A DNA stretch of 64,000 nucleotides from Antedon mediterranea (lineage: Eukaryota; Echinodermata; Crinoidea; Comatulida; Antedonidae): the NCBI RefSeq assembly GCF_964355755.1, contig NC_092670.1, positions 32,971,795-33,035,794 of the forward strand, written 5' to 3'. The stretch's first letter is position 1; every line of letters begins with the position of its first letter. This document shows, piece by piece, positions 11,929 through 23,273 of the stretch. Below the pieces are notes generated by a model. It was not told the origin of the DNA, did no database searches, and saw only the letters and a list, made by a program, of their open reading frames with translations. Made by a program: the position numbers and the translations under genes.

Positions 11929-12018
11929 CTAAAGAAACGTAAGTAAACAAACCACAATGTAATCGGAACTGCTTTAGTGTTTAGTAAAACGAAGCACACA
12001 TACCTAAACTTAAAAAAA

Positions 12019-12770
12019 CAAGGCCAACAGCCATTAAGTCGCGTGCTACAATGCGTAGTGATACCGGACCGACAGACAAACAGACCGACAGACAGACAGA
12101 CCGACAGACAGACGGACCGACCGACATAGTGAACTATACTGACCGAAATTACTGAACATGTTTAAAAATGTTGAAATGTTTAAAAACATTTATATTTTTT
12201 TAATTTACACGTGCGTAGTCTGTCACTTTTGATGTGCTCGTATAACGTAATTTCGAGTTGAAAAGTAAGTCAAGAAAACAGAAATCGGGCAAAAAGAGTG
12301 CGTAATAACATTTAACGCGCAGTGCGCGCGCAAAAATCTGCGCACTCATGGCAATTTTGTAAACGCTTAAAATTGCCTGAAACGTACTCTTATTTCATCG
12401 AAAATAAATTTTGAAGATTTTAGGCGCGCGTACGCATGCGTTACATGCGCTACGCACGTAATTGTATTGCCATATGATGATTTATGTCCTGAAATTTATG
12501 AGTACCAAATTTTATTTAATTGTGATTCATGGTTGTTAAGATATGATTACAAACGTGATTTCGTTAAATCGTGCGTAGACCGCGTAATTTTTTATTGCGC
12601 ACCGTGAAAACATAACCACATCGATTCCTGGCCATAAGGAATATTCTGAGAAAAATTGATTTAGCTAGATTAAACTGATATCAAGATAAGGTCATAAAGC
12701 GATAAAACGCATAGTGATACCGGACCGACAGACAGACAGACAGACCGACAGACAGACCGACAGACAGACC

Positions 12771-12801
<31 letters not shown>

Positions 12802-12845
12802 CGACCGACCGACATAGTGAACTATAGAGTCGATTCCACGCGACT
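12019..12845 (-). mobile_element. Helentron/DINE-like microsatellite element, long copy 1
   Basis: Subterminal inverted repeats AGTCGCGTG (12037-12045) and CACGCGACT (12837-12845) bound two CCGA/CAGA microsatellite runs (about 12063-12125 and 12720-12812) and a central non-coding core with GCGCGC-rich blocks. The core and both ends align inverted with 24955-25664. Outside one inverted repeat every copy keeps a short tail, here TTGGCCTTG (inverted). These features fit Helentron-associated non-autonomous elements (DINE-1-like), but family membership is inferred. The apparent SVCLSVCLS open frame is only the microsatellite read as codons. Confidence 0.6.
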
Positions 12846-12984
12846 AAAAGGATTCGAAAATTTAAAAAAATAAATAAAACTGACATAATCAAAATACATT
12901 TTGTGTCTTAGTTGTTATGATATCCGCCGTATTTGATCTTAAATATTATTAAATCACACAGTTCTGTGCAATAAACTGTCTTGT

Positions 12985-15015
12985 TATTTGTAACCCCCTA
13001 TTTAAACACAAGAAAGGTAGAAGAGCAACATGGATATCTCCAGACGGGAAGAGGCAAAATCAGATAGACTATTCTAGTGCAAAAACAGATGAAGCATAGT
13101 ATAAAGAACGCTCGTACATACAACTCTTCGGATATTGGCTCTGACAGTACCCTAGTACTAGCAAACATCAACATGAATTTTTTAAAACGTTCATTTAAAA
13201 ACCACAACAACCAAGCGTATAATGTAGACTGATTAATAAGAATGTTGAAGAAGACTTCAGATTGCGATTAAACCAAGCCTTTGAACCTCTCATACAAACG
13301 GAAAACGAATATTTAGATATAGAAGAGTTATATGGAAAATCCAAAATAATAACAAATAATACCACAAAAAAAGTAATAGGATATAAGAAACGAAAACCAA
13401 TCAGCAATATGCCAATAGAATTTGAAGAATTATGCGAGAAACGAAGAGAAACAAGACTAAAGATGTTAAGCAACCCAAATAATATAGAAATAAGAGAGCT
13501 ATACCGCCAACTAAACAAAGATGTAAAGAAGGAGATTAAGAGACGCAAAGCGAAGGTAATCGAAAAGAAAGTGAAACAACTAGAAAGTGACTTCAGGTTG
13601 AATAACAGTCACAACCTGTTTAAAACAGTCAAAGAACTAGTAGGAAAGCCGAAAAAAAATCACTAACTAAGCTAACTAAAAAGGGAAAAGTTTTAAAGCG
13701 CTGGGAAGAACATTTTGAAAAACATCTCAACACGGAATTCTACCAAGAACCAGCAGCGATAAATAACATAACAGTGACTGAAGAAGTGGTAACCCCACAT
13801 GAAAGATTGTCCATCGAAGAAATAGCGTTAGCAATTAAATCACTAAAATCTAGAAAATCACCAGGAATAGATGAGATCACCATGCAGGTGGAGCCCAATG
13901 CAAACGAGGTCATACACATGGCTTCAGTCGCGTGCTAAAGTTAGTGTTTACCGACCAACCGACAGACAAACCGACCGACATAGTGAGTTGTACAGTCGCG
14001 TTGCATGCGACTAAAAATTCGAGAATATTTAATTGTATCTGGGAAGAAGAGATACTACCAACAGATTGGCAAAAGATGTTAGTTACACCAATACATAACA
14101 AATGAGACAAGCTCGACCCATCAAATTATAGATCGATTTCTTTACTTTCAATATCCAGTAAAGTATTCTGTAGAATAGATAATAATAAATAGGATAAAAG
14201 AACCATTTGAAGCAACGTTAGAAGAAAACCAAGTGAACGCAATTTTTGTAATACGACAGATAATGGAAAAGGCTAAAGAACACCAGGTACCTGTACACTT
14301 CTATTTTATTGACTTCAAAGCTGCATTTGATACAATACAACGTCAAGGATGTCTTCTATCACCAACACTTTTTAACATTTTTCTGGAATTTGTTATGAAA
14401 GATCTAAATAGTATTCAACGTTCATTTGATCAGAACAGCAACATCTCACTAGACGTAAGATACGCAGATGACACCACCCTAATCTCATGCATCTTTACGA
14501 AATTACAACTGTCGACCGAAGCGCTTGAGATAGCGTGTAACAAGTGGGGTATTCTAACATCACAATAGACAGCAAGAATGTTGAGCATGTACCAGAGTTC
14601 ATTTTCTTATGCAGTGTAGTACCGGGCACTTTTGCGACATATGCATAAAAAACGTGGTGTCTAAAAAATATATGACAGCAGAAAGCTAAACACATTTGAA
14701 ATTATATGCCAAGAGCAATACTCGGTGTTACGCGTTGAGACAGACTAAGAAATGAAGACATAAGGGACAGATAAGGAACAATCTCCGAAATAATAATTCA
14801 AAACAAACGAATACGCTGGTTCGGACATGTGATTAGGTGCAGTCCAAACACATATGTTAACAGAAGTTACTAAACATACTTTAACAAAAGACCAAGAGGT
14901 CGTCCGCCAAAGAGATGGAGGATCAACTAAAAGATGATACCGGCTTACCTCTACTAACAGAACGGAACGCGCTATAAAAGAAACCGCTGGCGCGATAAAA
15001 ACAACAAGAGGATTA
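12985..15015 (+). pseudogene. Degenerate non-LTR retrotransposon (RTE-like), 5' truncated
   Basis: Broken plus-strand similarity runs in several frames: end of an endonuclease (RRATWISPDGKRQNQIDY, DIGSDS.LVLA) near 12998-13180; a basic linker 13262-13660; RWEEHFEKHLN and IALAIKSLKSRKSPGIDEIT up to about 13885; after an insertion, ILPTDWQKMLVTPIH and NYRSISLLS; HFYFIDFKAAFDTIQRQ at 14233-14345; CLLSPTLFNIFLE and VRYADDTTL with the RT YADD box near 14460; and a C-terminal RIRWFGHVIR.. / KRPRGRPPKRW region at 14810-14930. Many stops and frameshifts show it is dead. The palm lies partly deleted between DTIQRQ and GCLLSP. It sits between the two CTLD exons of gene A. RTE assignment rests on motif style only. 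Confidence 0.7.
13904..14012 (-). mobile_element. Helentron/DINE-like element, minimal copy, inside the LINE
   Basis: About 109 bp: AGTCGCGTG at 13926-13934, a short run of CCGACC/GACA units, and an inverted partner (GTCGCG..GCATGCGACT) ending at 14012, with the family tail GAGGTCATACACATGG on the other side. It interrupts the reverse-transcriptase frame between GIDEITMQ and ILPTDW, so it inserted after the LINE. It lacks the long core of the 0.8 kb copies and shows that the ends plus microsatellite make up the minimal unit. Confidence 0.6.
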
Positions 15016-15153
15016 CGCAATTAAGTCAAGTCATTATTAAATCATCGTTTAAAGGGGTTCTGATGCCATCGTTTATTTGGGGAAGGTGATTATGGAGAGG
15101 TGCCATGGGATAATAAGGAGTTCTTCCTACATAAAACATGAATAAAACCTTAC

Positions 15154-15417
15154 TTGTAAAGTTTGCAGTCATCTCAGACAGCCACTCAAAAACGCCTTCT
15201 GTGTTTATATCATTGTAGGAAATCCAAGCTTTATTTGAATTGGAATCCTCAGTAAATCGTTTAAGTATCCATTCGTTTTCTTCTGCACTTGAAATTTCAA
15301 CCAAATCACCAGTAAAAGTCTGGCATGTACTCCTTTTAGAACTCCACGTATCAGCTGTGTTCGTGAGCCAGTAACATTTTGAAAATACGGCATTGTAATG
15401 CCATCCTGTCGGACACC
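15154..15417 (-). CDS. Gene A first CTLD exon
   Basis: This 264 bp phase 1-1 exon encodes the first half of a C-type lectin-like fold: CPTGWHYNAVFSKCYWL, TWSSKRSTCQ, GDLVEISSAEENEW and AWISYND, the usual WIG-type core as WIS. The matching exon in gene B is 44144-44398 (255 bp). It begins at GG|TGT after the phase-1 end of the signal-peptide exon. The frame is open. The role is extracellular ligand or sugar binding by family; ligand unknown. Confidence 0.8.
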
Positions 15418-15562
15418 CTGACGTGTTTGGAGAGAAATTAATTAATTAAATAATGTTATTATTATCAAAAAAAAGCCAAAGATATGAAAAAAGGAGCTCG
15501 AAATTCGAATTATATTTTTTTATACTAATTAGTAAAAAGATTGCACAACAATCACCCGACCA

Positions 15563-15763
15563 CTGAAATGGCTATGATTAATGGCCAATTTTTTTTTCGT
15601 CTTCCAAAGGGACACTGTATTGATTGATGGAAAGTGCCTGTTTCCAGTCACCTTTAGGGTCAAATCCATTATTTTAACTGCTCCCTTGTGTATAAAAGAG
15701 AGAAAATATTTGAAACTAAGGTGAACTTATCTTAAACCCGGAAATTACTTTGACTAGGAAGAA
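15563..15763 (-). mobile_element. Helitron H1 internal fragment
   Basis: About 200 bp nearly identical to 9595-9845 (copy b), including CGTCTTCCAAAGGGACACTG, the GGAAAGTGCCTGTTTCCAGT palindrome and TAAACCCGGAAATTAC. Neither terminus is present. It lies just upstream of the first CTLD exon of gene A. Confidence 0.65.
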
Positions 15764-16329
15764 TGCGTTTAGATTATAAATGCATAGCTTGTACCCACGT
15801 TTCCACATGTTTAGTTTTTCCACGTATTTTTACATAAAAAAAAACAAAATGCTGTGGATGACAAAACATAAATTCAAACAAACCAAACATGTACAGAATT
15901 ATTATCAATTTTATTTTTCCTTAACATTGAAATACATTTTAGTTGTACTTTTAACTATTCACATTACACTATTGCATGATCGGTGTATGATAAGCTTAAC
16001 TAGATTCTGATTGATTTTACTGTTACTTCAAGCCACTGCTGCTGGATCCATTATAACAGTTGACTACTTTTGTACAACACTTACAAACAAATCAATCCAG
16101 CTTAAAATGAAAGTAAAACTCTATCTTAATATTTGGTGTAAATTAATTGTGCTATAAAACAAAGTGAAATTATAATAACAAAAGTGCAAAGTGCATACGA
16201 TAGTGAGTTTAAGCACAGGGGAATAATTATTCACCATCATTTTTTGTTTAGCTCAAATCGCTTTTCAAATTTTTTTAAATTGGTACTTTTAAATACCTTA
16301 TTGTCAAAATCTTTAAAAACTTGTTCCTG
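15764..16329. other. Intronic or intergenic AT-rich stretch
   Basis: Short open frames only, with poor coding character; I see no domain, splice pair or repeat with a clear partner in the window. Confidence 0.4.
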
Positions 16330-19300
16330 TAAGAACACAAGTATTTGGTACTGTTTGGGATTAGACAAGTCCCAAACAGCCCATTAATAATAGGACCATC
16401 TTAATTATGCCGGCATCACTACAATCAATAGCCTCTCCATCGGCCAAAATGAACCCACTATTGTATTTATCTTCATCATCGAAGCTGACATCACAACCAG
16501 GTTAGGTGGCTCAGATCGTTTAGAAGTTGGTTTGAAGTTTTTCGCCTAAAATAATGAATGACCACCAACATTTTTAGACCTTTAATTTTAAACAATATAT
16601 ATGGGTAGGACTTCAGTACAACCAAATTATTTATTTTAGCCAGTCTTTATACCTAAAATTAATTGGAAATCCTTTGAATTATTTGTTTATTTGTCTTTGC
16701 TTACAATGGACAGACAAACCCACAACAATACTCTAAAGTTATGCCAGAAACAGCCAAATCCCCACTATTCCATCTAGCCAAAGAACACAATAATGGAAAT
16801 TAAGTATACAGTATAAATAACAACATTTAGTACGTACCTCCACTAAACTTATCACATCTTCATGCTGTTTTGTGCTTTTTAGGTTGACTGCCTTTTGAAG
16901 CTGTAGCGAAACCAAACAAACACTTTTGTCACTGTCATCATTCTATCAAGAAATTTAACATAATTAGTATAATTAAATATAGACTACATACAGTTTGCCA
17001 TCTTATATAGTTGTTATACAAGAAAATGCACGACAATTCAATTCAGGTATCCAGAGGCTTCTGGGGTGGATGCTAGGTTGAAATTAGGCTGGGTGGAAGC
17101 ACTTGAAATAAGCTCTAAAAAATTACATCTCTGCTGTATAGGTAAAATACATTCTGATCATTTAAACTAAATTATTAGAAACCAATCCCATTAAATTAGA
17201 CATAGTTCTAGATCCATAAAACAATGTGTATGCTTACATTTTCTGGCTCTGTATTCATCAGAATGTTAATCATCTTTTGCATATTTTCTTAAAGTTTCTC
17301 ACAGTTAGTTCAGCCATCAGCAAGAAGAACTCTTTCATTATCTATAAAAATAAGAAAAAAAAAGTTAATAGGCGTCATGTAAACTATCTAATGTATTACA
17401 ATGAACATTTTTATTCCCTGTATTATATTAACTATCTAGGTCGTGCCCACAGATGGTTCTCGAATACATAATGATTTCAGCGTTAAAAAACTGGCGATTT
17501 CAAATGTACAATAATGCAGGACAATAATACATGTCGTTTACAGGAACGAATAAATAGACACTGTGATTTATGTACTCAACTAAAATTAGCACCCTGGGAA
17601 TTACTTCCGAAAGAGAAACTTGTTACAAAATGAGACCAATTGTTTTAAAAGTCAGATTTAAACTAACTTATTTTGTGTTTTGTATGTAACATTATGGTTG
17701 AGGGATGGGAAAGAGGATGGGTGCAAAGAGGAACAATTTTTAATTATATTTTTTATTTTGTAACGAAATATTAATTGTTTTCATGTTTTACAAATAATAT
17801 ACCACTAAACACAGTAAAACATTGCGATGTAATACTTTGTTGAAACTATCACCGTCGTAGTCGATTGAAATAGTACAGTACATGTAACGATACACTACGA
17901 CGTATGTTTATATATAATGTTAAACAATTTTTCAAAACCACCTCTATTCGGGGAAAATCATAAATTTGATTTAATCGTCAATAAATATTAAATTATCTAA
18001 CTCAACTTAATTAGTAGGCCTAATGGTTTTCAATTGTTTCTTAGAGCCAATTCATAATTAAGTTGGTTCCTACCCTACCCACCAAAGTTGTTCTGCGTTT
18101 AGGGCATGTGATGCACCGTATAGGCTTATCCTCTACTGGCTTTACAACGCTACTCATGCCAGGGCAGTGAGGGAAGGGTGATGATGTGGGTGGTTTAAAT
18201 GCAATAATAAATATTTGTACATAATATACGGCGACTGAAAACGCTAGCTCATTATCCGTTTAAAAAAATTTATATCCAACCTCTGCAGTACAGATTGGAA
18301 AAAAAATGGATCGAATTTCTGTTATGAGTATACAGTACTTGCCTTTACGACGCCTGAGGGAATAGACACTTGTGTAACAGAGATTGGAATGTTCCATTCA
18401 TCGCAAATCAATACATTTATATAAACGTATATTAAATCTATCAAAATAGTATTTTTTAAAGAAAATCGGCCTGTCTTCAACATTATGATGCTGTACTCGA
18501 GCTGTTCAACCGGTTTTCAGCCATTAAAAACAATTATCGTAGGAGGAGATAGGAAAATGCGAAGCCTCCTCGCATTTTTGTGGCGGGTATTTTTCAAGAT
18601 GGACATCCATTAGACAGTGTATACCACGATCGAAAAACACCCCTATTTGGGGCAAATCGTTGAACCTAAATTCGTTTTAATCGTCAATAACTAATTACCG
18701 AACTCAATTTAATTAGTAAACAGGGTTACATCAGGTGGTTAAAATCAGTACCGACAGTACGAACCAACTTTATATACCATCGAGTAAACATTCTAGAAAT
18801 AACGCGCGATTTACCGAATTTTGCCCTTACGTAAATTTATATATAGATTAATATCATTCAAATAGGTTATGGTAACAACTTTGACATTCTGTGTGTGTGT
18901 GTTTGTTTTTGAAAAACAATGTGATGCGCCCAGGTACGGTATAACCATACAAATGTCATCATGACCATTATAAAGGCACATGATAATTATTTTTTTTGTC
19001 AAATAAAATTTGACAGTCTGGACCAAGCATTTCAAGTTTAGGTAACGTAGTCATACGTATGCCATTTGATCACGCACATTACAACACAAACAATTAAAAA
19101 ATGTTCAACCTCCTAAAATTAAAATTTGTTTCAATCACTCACTCATACATTAAGATACTACATAACAAAATATAGCATTATGAAATTACATTAAAACTCA
19201 CTGGTTTTAAGGATAGGAAATTCTGTGACAATGGTATGTACATAACCATCCTTCAATAGTCTTAGCCAGTCTCTTCTCTTGGCAAATGTTTCTCTCTGCA

Positions 19301-19393
19301 ATCTTGTCAGTTTTGGTTTGTCCATATTTACTTCACTGTACTGCTGCTTCATTATACCAATTGCTTCCTGATATGTTTCTTCAGTATCATCAC
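16330..19393 (-). pseudogene. Decayed multi-exon gene of unknown function, split by a Helitron
   Basis: Minus-strand segments look like exons. 19202-19393 (192 bp, phase 1-1, AG and GTGAGT borders) reads DDTEETYQEAIGIMKQQY, RETFAKRRDWLRLL and VHTIVTEFPILKT. 17238-17341 has splice borders but two in-frame stops around ERVLLADG and NMQKMINILMNTEPEN. 16838-16942 (105 bp, GTACGT donor) is open (DDSDKSVCLVSLQLQKAV). Near 16395-16552, RSEPPN and DVSFDDEDKYNSGFILADGE are in different frames. The 19.2 kb exon resembles, in style, proteins with a FAKRR...FP.L segment seen in invertebrate SAM-domain-like families, but I do not recognise the gene. Helitron H2 copy 1 lies between the exons. It is embedded in the 8 kb between the first two exons of gene A. 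Confidence 0.45.
17436..18847 (-). mobile_element. Helitron-like family H2, copy 1
   Basis: Minus-strand start A|TCTATATATAAATTTACG (TC at 18846-18847), end ...GGCACGACCTAG (17436-17439). It aligns end to end with 38840-40300, but the 36 bp terminal palindrome is missing, the copy stopping at the inner CTAG. Internal landmarks shared by all H2 copies are CGCGATTTACCGAATTTTGC, GGATGTCCATCTTGAAAA, TCGAATACA and CTGTGGGCACGACC. No coding capacity. Confidence 0.7.
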
Positions 19394-19723
19394 CTTAAAT
19401 TAGAACAAATAATAATATACTGTAGTGTTAATATAGTGGAACTGAAAATTAGAATATAGTTCAATACAACATTTGAGTTAGATAATTACATAATTAGAAA
19501 ATTGATTGGGCCTAGGCCCCTAGGCCTATACTAGAATTAGAAACACACTACAAAAAATATTTGGATTTAAAGTACGCTGTGGCTAAAGATACGGTACCGT
19601 ATTCTAACTTCTGTTTACTAAAGGTACGGTAAAATTGCATTACGTCATAATCAGCCAATGGGGTTCTGGTACGTGTGTGACGTCATCATATAAGGATTTT
19701 TTTTCATATCGCGTCTGTTGTAT

Positions 19724-20131
19724 CAAAGAACTTATAACACAAGAATCTCCTGTTCGTCCGAAGCGCGTAACAATTTTGAAAGGCATTGTGGGATAGAATA
19801 GAGCTATGGGTGGCGCCATTGTGAGCCATGGAGTAGGGCGCCCGCATCAAATTAGAAAGTCAAAATCATAGAGGGGTTCTGCTAATGCTCTAGGGGGGAT
19901 AGAGTAATTGACTGAGGAGAAGGGCGCCCGCATCGAATTAGAAAGTCAAAATCACAGAGGGGATCTGCTAATACTCTAGGGGGTAGAGTAATTGACTTCC
20001 TAGTTTGGAGGGGGCGCTGCTCCATGCTGTGAAATGGCGTCGCCCAGTTTGACCTTTTAACCCTGGACTTCCGATACTGTGTTTTGAATGCAAATTGAAG
20101 AACAGGAGATTCTTGTGTTATAAGTTCTTTG
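19724..20131. mobile_element. Nested 408 bp TIR element
   Basis: Perfect 32 bp inverted repeats (19724-19755 and 20100-20131) start CAAAGAACTTATAACACAAG. GTTGTAT occurs immediately outside both ends (19717-19723 and 20132-20138), consistent with a 7 bp target duplication. The interior has an 87 bp tandem duplication. It is inserted within the larger TIR element at 19575-20744. Confidence 0.7.
19833..20008. repeat. Two tandem copies of an 87 bp unit
   Basis: Units start AGGGCGCCCGCATC at about 19834 and 19920 and run through AATTAGAAAGTCAAAATCA, GAGGGG, CTCTAGGGGG and GAGTAATTGACT. The copies differ at a handful of positions. The repeat lies inside the nested TIR element. Confidence 0.7.
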
Positions 20132-20779
20132 GTTGTATGTAGAGAATTCCTGTCGCCGGCGGCGCCAGGCTGCATGGATGTGTGTGCGCTGATGAGGGTT
20201 TTATTTTTATTCCAAATGGCCTTTAGGTCTATGTTTTTTTATTAAACTTTGTTTACAATATGGTGACCATAAACAACAAGCAAATGCGGACAATAAAGGG
20301 GCCCTCAAATACTATGATTTTTAGACAGTAGCCCCAGGGCTGAGTCAATCATCAGCGCACACATGCAGCTGGCCCCAGCCTGGCATCGCTTTCCCTACAC
20401 ACAAACAAACTCATATAATGAGGTTATAGTTCGTAGTAAGTAGGCCTAGGCCTCTTTTGAAACGGTTTTCTGTATTCTAGAATTAGAATCAACATGTTTT
20501 GGCTTTTTAATAATAATAACAGACGTAGGCTACATTTAGTTTTTGTCTTACACGACGGCGATAATAGCGATAAATGAAGCATAAAGAAAATGCGGTTGAT
20601 ACTGTTTTCGCGATATGAAAAAAAAATCCAAAGTCCTTATACGATGACGTCACACACGTACCAGCTGGTTATGACGTAATGCAATTTTACCGTACCTTTA
20701 GTAAACAGAAGTTAGAATACGGTACCGTATCTTTAGCCACGGCGTTTAAAGTATCAACAGTAGTTCATATTGAGAAAAT

Positions 20780-20990
20780 CACTACTAGGCCTAGTACTAC
20801 TATCTATTAAGTTGTGCCTACTAACACCGGCTACTCTACTTTAGCCTAGGCCTGACTGAGGAAGGAGCCTACATGCTTCTAGCCTAGCCCCCCCTACTAT
20901 ACTAGCCTAGCTCGGCCTAGCTAAGCTAGGCCTAGAGTAGTAGAGGCCTGGTATGGCTGAGGCTAGGCCTATGCTAATAATATAATAATT
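20780..20990. repeat. GGCCTAG-rich simple-sequence stretch
   Basis: Dense imperfect repetition of CTAGGCCTA, CTAGCCTAG and AGCTAGG words. Similar words recur singly across the window and densely at 60585-60900, so this is genome-wide simple sequence rather than a defined element. Confidence 0.5.
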
Positions 20991-21289
20991 ATTACAATAG
21001 AAGACGAACAAATGGGATCCTTACGTGTACACATCATTTTCTGTGTATTTAATTTTAGTAATACTAAACCGATCATGTGGATAAGAGTATTTAATTGTGT
21101 AGAAAGAAGAAGACGATATGAGACGTCATGACAGTTGATTTTTTTTTTCAAACAACGGCGCCAGAGAGAGAGGTCAGCGGATCAACCTTCTTTCATTGGT
21201 TTATATCTCAAAGCATGTGATCACATGGGCCACGAGGGCGGACTTTCAATTTGTCTTGTTTTTAGTCTAGTCCGTACTTTTTGTCAAAT

Positions 21290-22218
21290 ATACGCCCCGG
21301 GGTGCGATTTTTTTTTTCGTACATAAGTTGGGAACCCCCTCATGAAACGTCACAAAATAAACATGAATAATTCATCAGTTTAAATGTTCTTGTTCCGTGT
21401 GCACCCAAGCGTATAGCAACAAGAAGTTATTACACAAGTGCGGTACGATTCTAGGCCTATCTCCGCGCTGTTGTTGCGGCGTGCGATTTCATAGAAGAAT
21501 AGCGGTGTTTTGTGTGGATTGTCGAAATAATCAGCCTTTAGTTTATAATAGTGTTTTTAATAATTATAATGTATTACTAAAGAATTACGTGTTAAAATTA
21601 TAGTTTCTATTAATACTATTAGGCCTAGGCCTAATTATTAGTCTCTAAACATATGTCTATTCTCGTAGAGCTGTGTGTGTGTGTGTTATAGGTATGACAC
21701 AATCCGAGTAATAAGTCAGCAAAATTAAACAATAAACATTACACAAAAATACATTTTTTATTCTCGTGGGTCTAATCTTCCCATCTCATGTGTTCATATA
21801 CGCGCATTTTTAAAGTTCCTTTGAGTACATGCATTGTTTGATAATAAAATAGCAGAATTAAAAAAAATACAGTACACAAATTATACACATTCTTTATTCT
21901 TGTGGGTCTAAGCTTTCTTTGGGCTATGTCCAATGAATTACTACTTAGTTTAATGTCTTGCCTAGCTGTCGATTAGCCTCGACTCGACACATTTTGTGTG
22001 AAGAAGAGTGCGCGAAGGCAATCGCGTGAATTGACTTAGAATCCTAGGCCTACTGTAGAAAGTATCGTATCGCAGTTGTGTAATCGCTTCTTGTTGCTAT
22101 ACGCTTGGGTGCACACGGAACAACACATTTAACTGATGAATTATTCATGTTTATTTTGTGACGTTTCATGAGGGGGTCCCCAACTTATGTACGAAAAAAA
22201 AAATCGCCCCCGGGGTAG
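21290..22218. mobile_element. 0.93 kb element with about 170 bp inverted repeats
   Basis: Left arm about 21290-21463 and right arm about 22043-22218 are inverted copies, sharing CCCCGGGGTGCGATTTTTTT, CGTACATAAGTTGGG, CATGAAACGTCACAAAATAA, CATGAATAATTCATCAG and CGTGTGCACCCAAGCGTATA. The loop of about 580 bp holds no recognisable gene. The arms are about 90 percent alike by eye. Target duplications are not evident, so it may be a foldback or MITE-type element whose exact ends are uncertain. Confidence 0.65.
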
Positions 22219-22420
22219 TTTTGTTGAGGGACATTTTAGGGGAAGTTTATTTGAGGGAGGTGTTTATTTATGGGCGGAATTTATTCGAGGAAAAAGTATA
22301 AATAAACGCCCGGGGCGTTTGTTTGAGGGATTTTTTATTCTAAATAACGTTCCACTGTGGGTGAGAGAGGAGTTTATTCGAGGCTGGGACCAATATAAGA
22401 GCGGCAGCGATTATTCGCAT
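22219..22420. repeat. Repeated GGCGTTTATTCGAGG-type motif
   Basis: Variants of G(G/A)(A/C)GTTTATTYGAGG occur about five times (for example near 22243, 22258, 22278, 22369), beside an inverted CGCCCGGGGCG. Related words occur inside Helitron H1 (near 8935 and 9195). No coding is likely. Confidence 0.4.
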
Positions 22421-22525
22421 AAATGGTGTGTCGATACCAATAATACAATTGATAGGTATAGAAGGTTAAAATTGAATTCCAGACAAGTCCAAGTTTATAT
22501 TTATATAAATCATAAGGTATTTAGT

Positions 22526-22945
22526 TTTTAAAGCTCCACATGTTTAGCGACCATAGGATAAATTCAACTCATGGCCTATGAATGCTAAACATGTTTAGCT
22601 AGTGACATGTTTATACACGATCTTATAGGCTAAACACGTAACCAACATGTTTTAAAGCTCCACGTGTTTAGCTGATTATCCATCAGCTCTACATGTTTAA
22701 TTGACCCATGAGTGGAGCCCATGCGTGGAGCTTTAAATTACTGCAGACATAATCCTATACAGGCAAGCTATACGCTTGCTAAACGCTTGCTAAACGTGTT
22801 TATTCCTAAACATGTGGATAAATTCAACACGTATGAGACAGGTTGAATGCTAAACATGTGGAGCAATACAACACATCAGTCTACACGTGTTTATATTTTA
22901 AACACATACTTGTAGGTTAAACACGTTTAAAAGCTCCACGTTGTT
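22526..22945. repeat. Cluster of TAAACA(C/T)GTGGAGC-type motifs in both orientations
   Basis: About thirteen copies of AAACAYGT or its inverse lie within 420 bp, often joined to GCTCCAC (or GTGGAGC) and twice to GGATAAATTCAAC. Boundaries are AAAGCTCCACATGTTTAGC at 22530 and AAAAGCTCCACGTTG at 22930. It lies in the first intron of gene A, 0.3-0.8 kb beyond the signal exon. It could be a short satellite, a transposon interior or a cluster of protein-binding sites (TAAACA is a forkhead-type core). Confidence 0.5.
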
Positions 22946-23273
22946 TTTACAGTGTACATGTAATATATTTGTTAGTCTAAATTTAGGCCTATATATACAA
23001 AGATGAACTACGAGTATCGGGTCTATTTAGTTTCTCTTCAAAGGTGGCAAGTAAATGCATTCAGGAAGATGTGTGCAAAATGATGAAAAATTAGCATGCG
23101 ACTTTTGTAGGCCATAAGCGTTATTATCTAATACTTAGATACTAATACAATAAGACGTACACATTTATACGAACTATAACAAATAAAATGCGCGCACAAA
23201 CACAAAATAAAACCAAAAAAATTAGCAAATCAGCCTAAAATCATGACTAAAACTATACTAAATAAAATCATAC

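Larger units (their letters stand above)
19575..20744. mobile_element. 1.17 kb TIR element with 9 bp target duplication (MULE-like)
   Basis: About 140 bp terminal inverted repeats begin CGCTGTGGCTAAAGATACGG at 19575 and end as its inverse (CTTTAGCCACGGCG) at 20744, and include GTTTACTAAAGGTACGG and TGACGTCATC / GATGACGTCA. Direct repeats TTTAAAGTA flank it exactly (19566-19574 and 20745-20753). Long TIRs with a 9 bp target duplication fit non-autonomous Mutator-like elements; hAT (8 bp) is less likely. No transposase is encoded. A second inverted-repeat element is nested inside. Confidence 0.8.

Noticed and set aside
12692-12892. Minus-strand open frame with repeated SVCLSVCLS
   Set aside because: It is a translation of the CAGA/CCGA microsatellite in the DINE-like element, with no coding evidence.
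13195-13548. Minus-strand hydrophobic frame of 117 codons
   Set aside because: Shadow of the basic linker of the degenerate LINE on the plus strand.
19882-20175. 97-codon minus-strand frame
   Set aside because: It lies inside the nested TIR elements and across the 87 bp tandem repeat; no domain or splice context.
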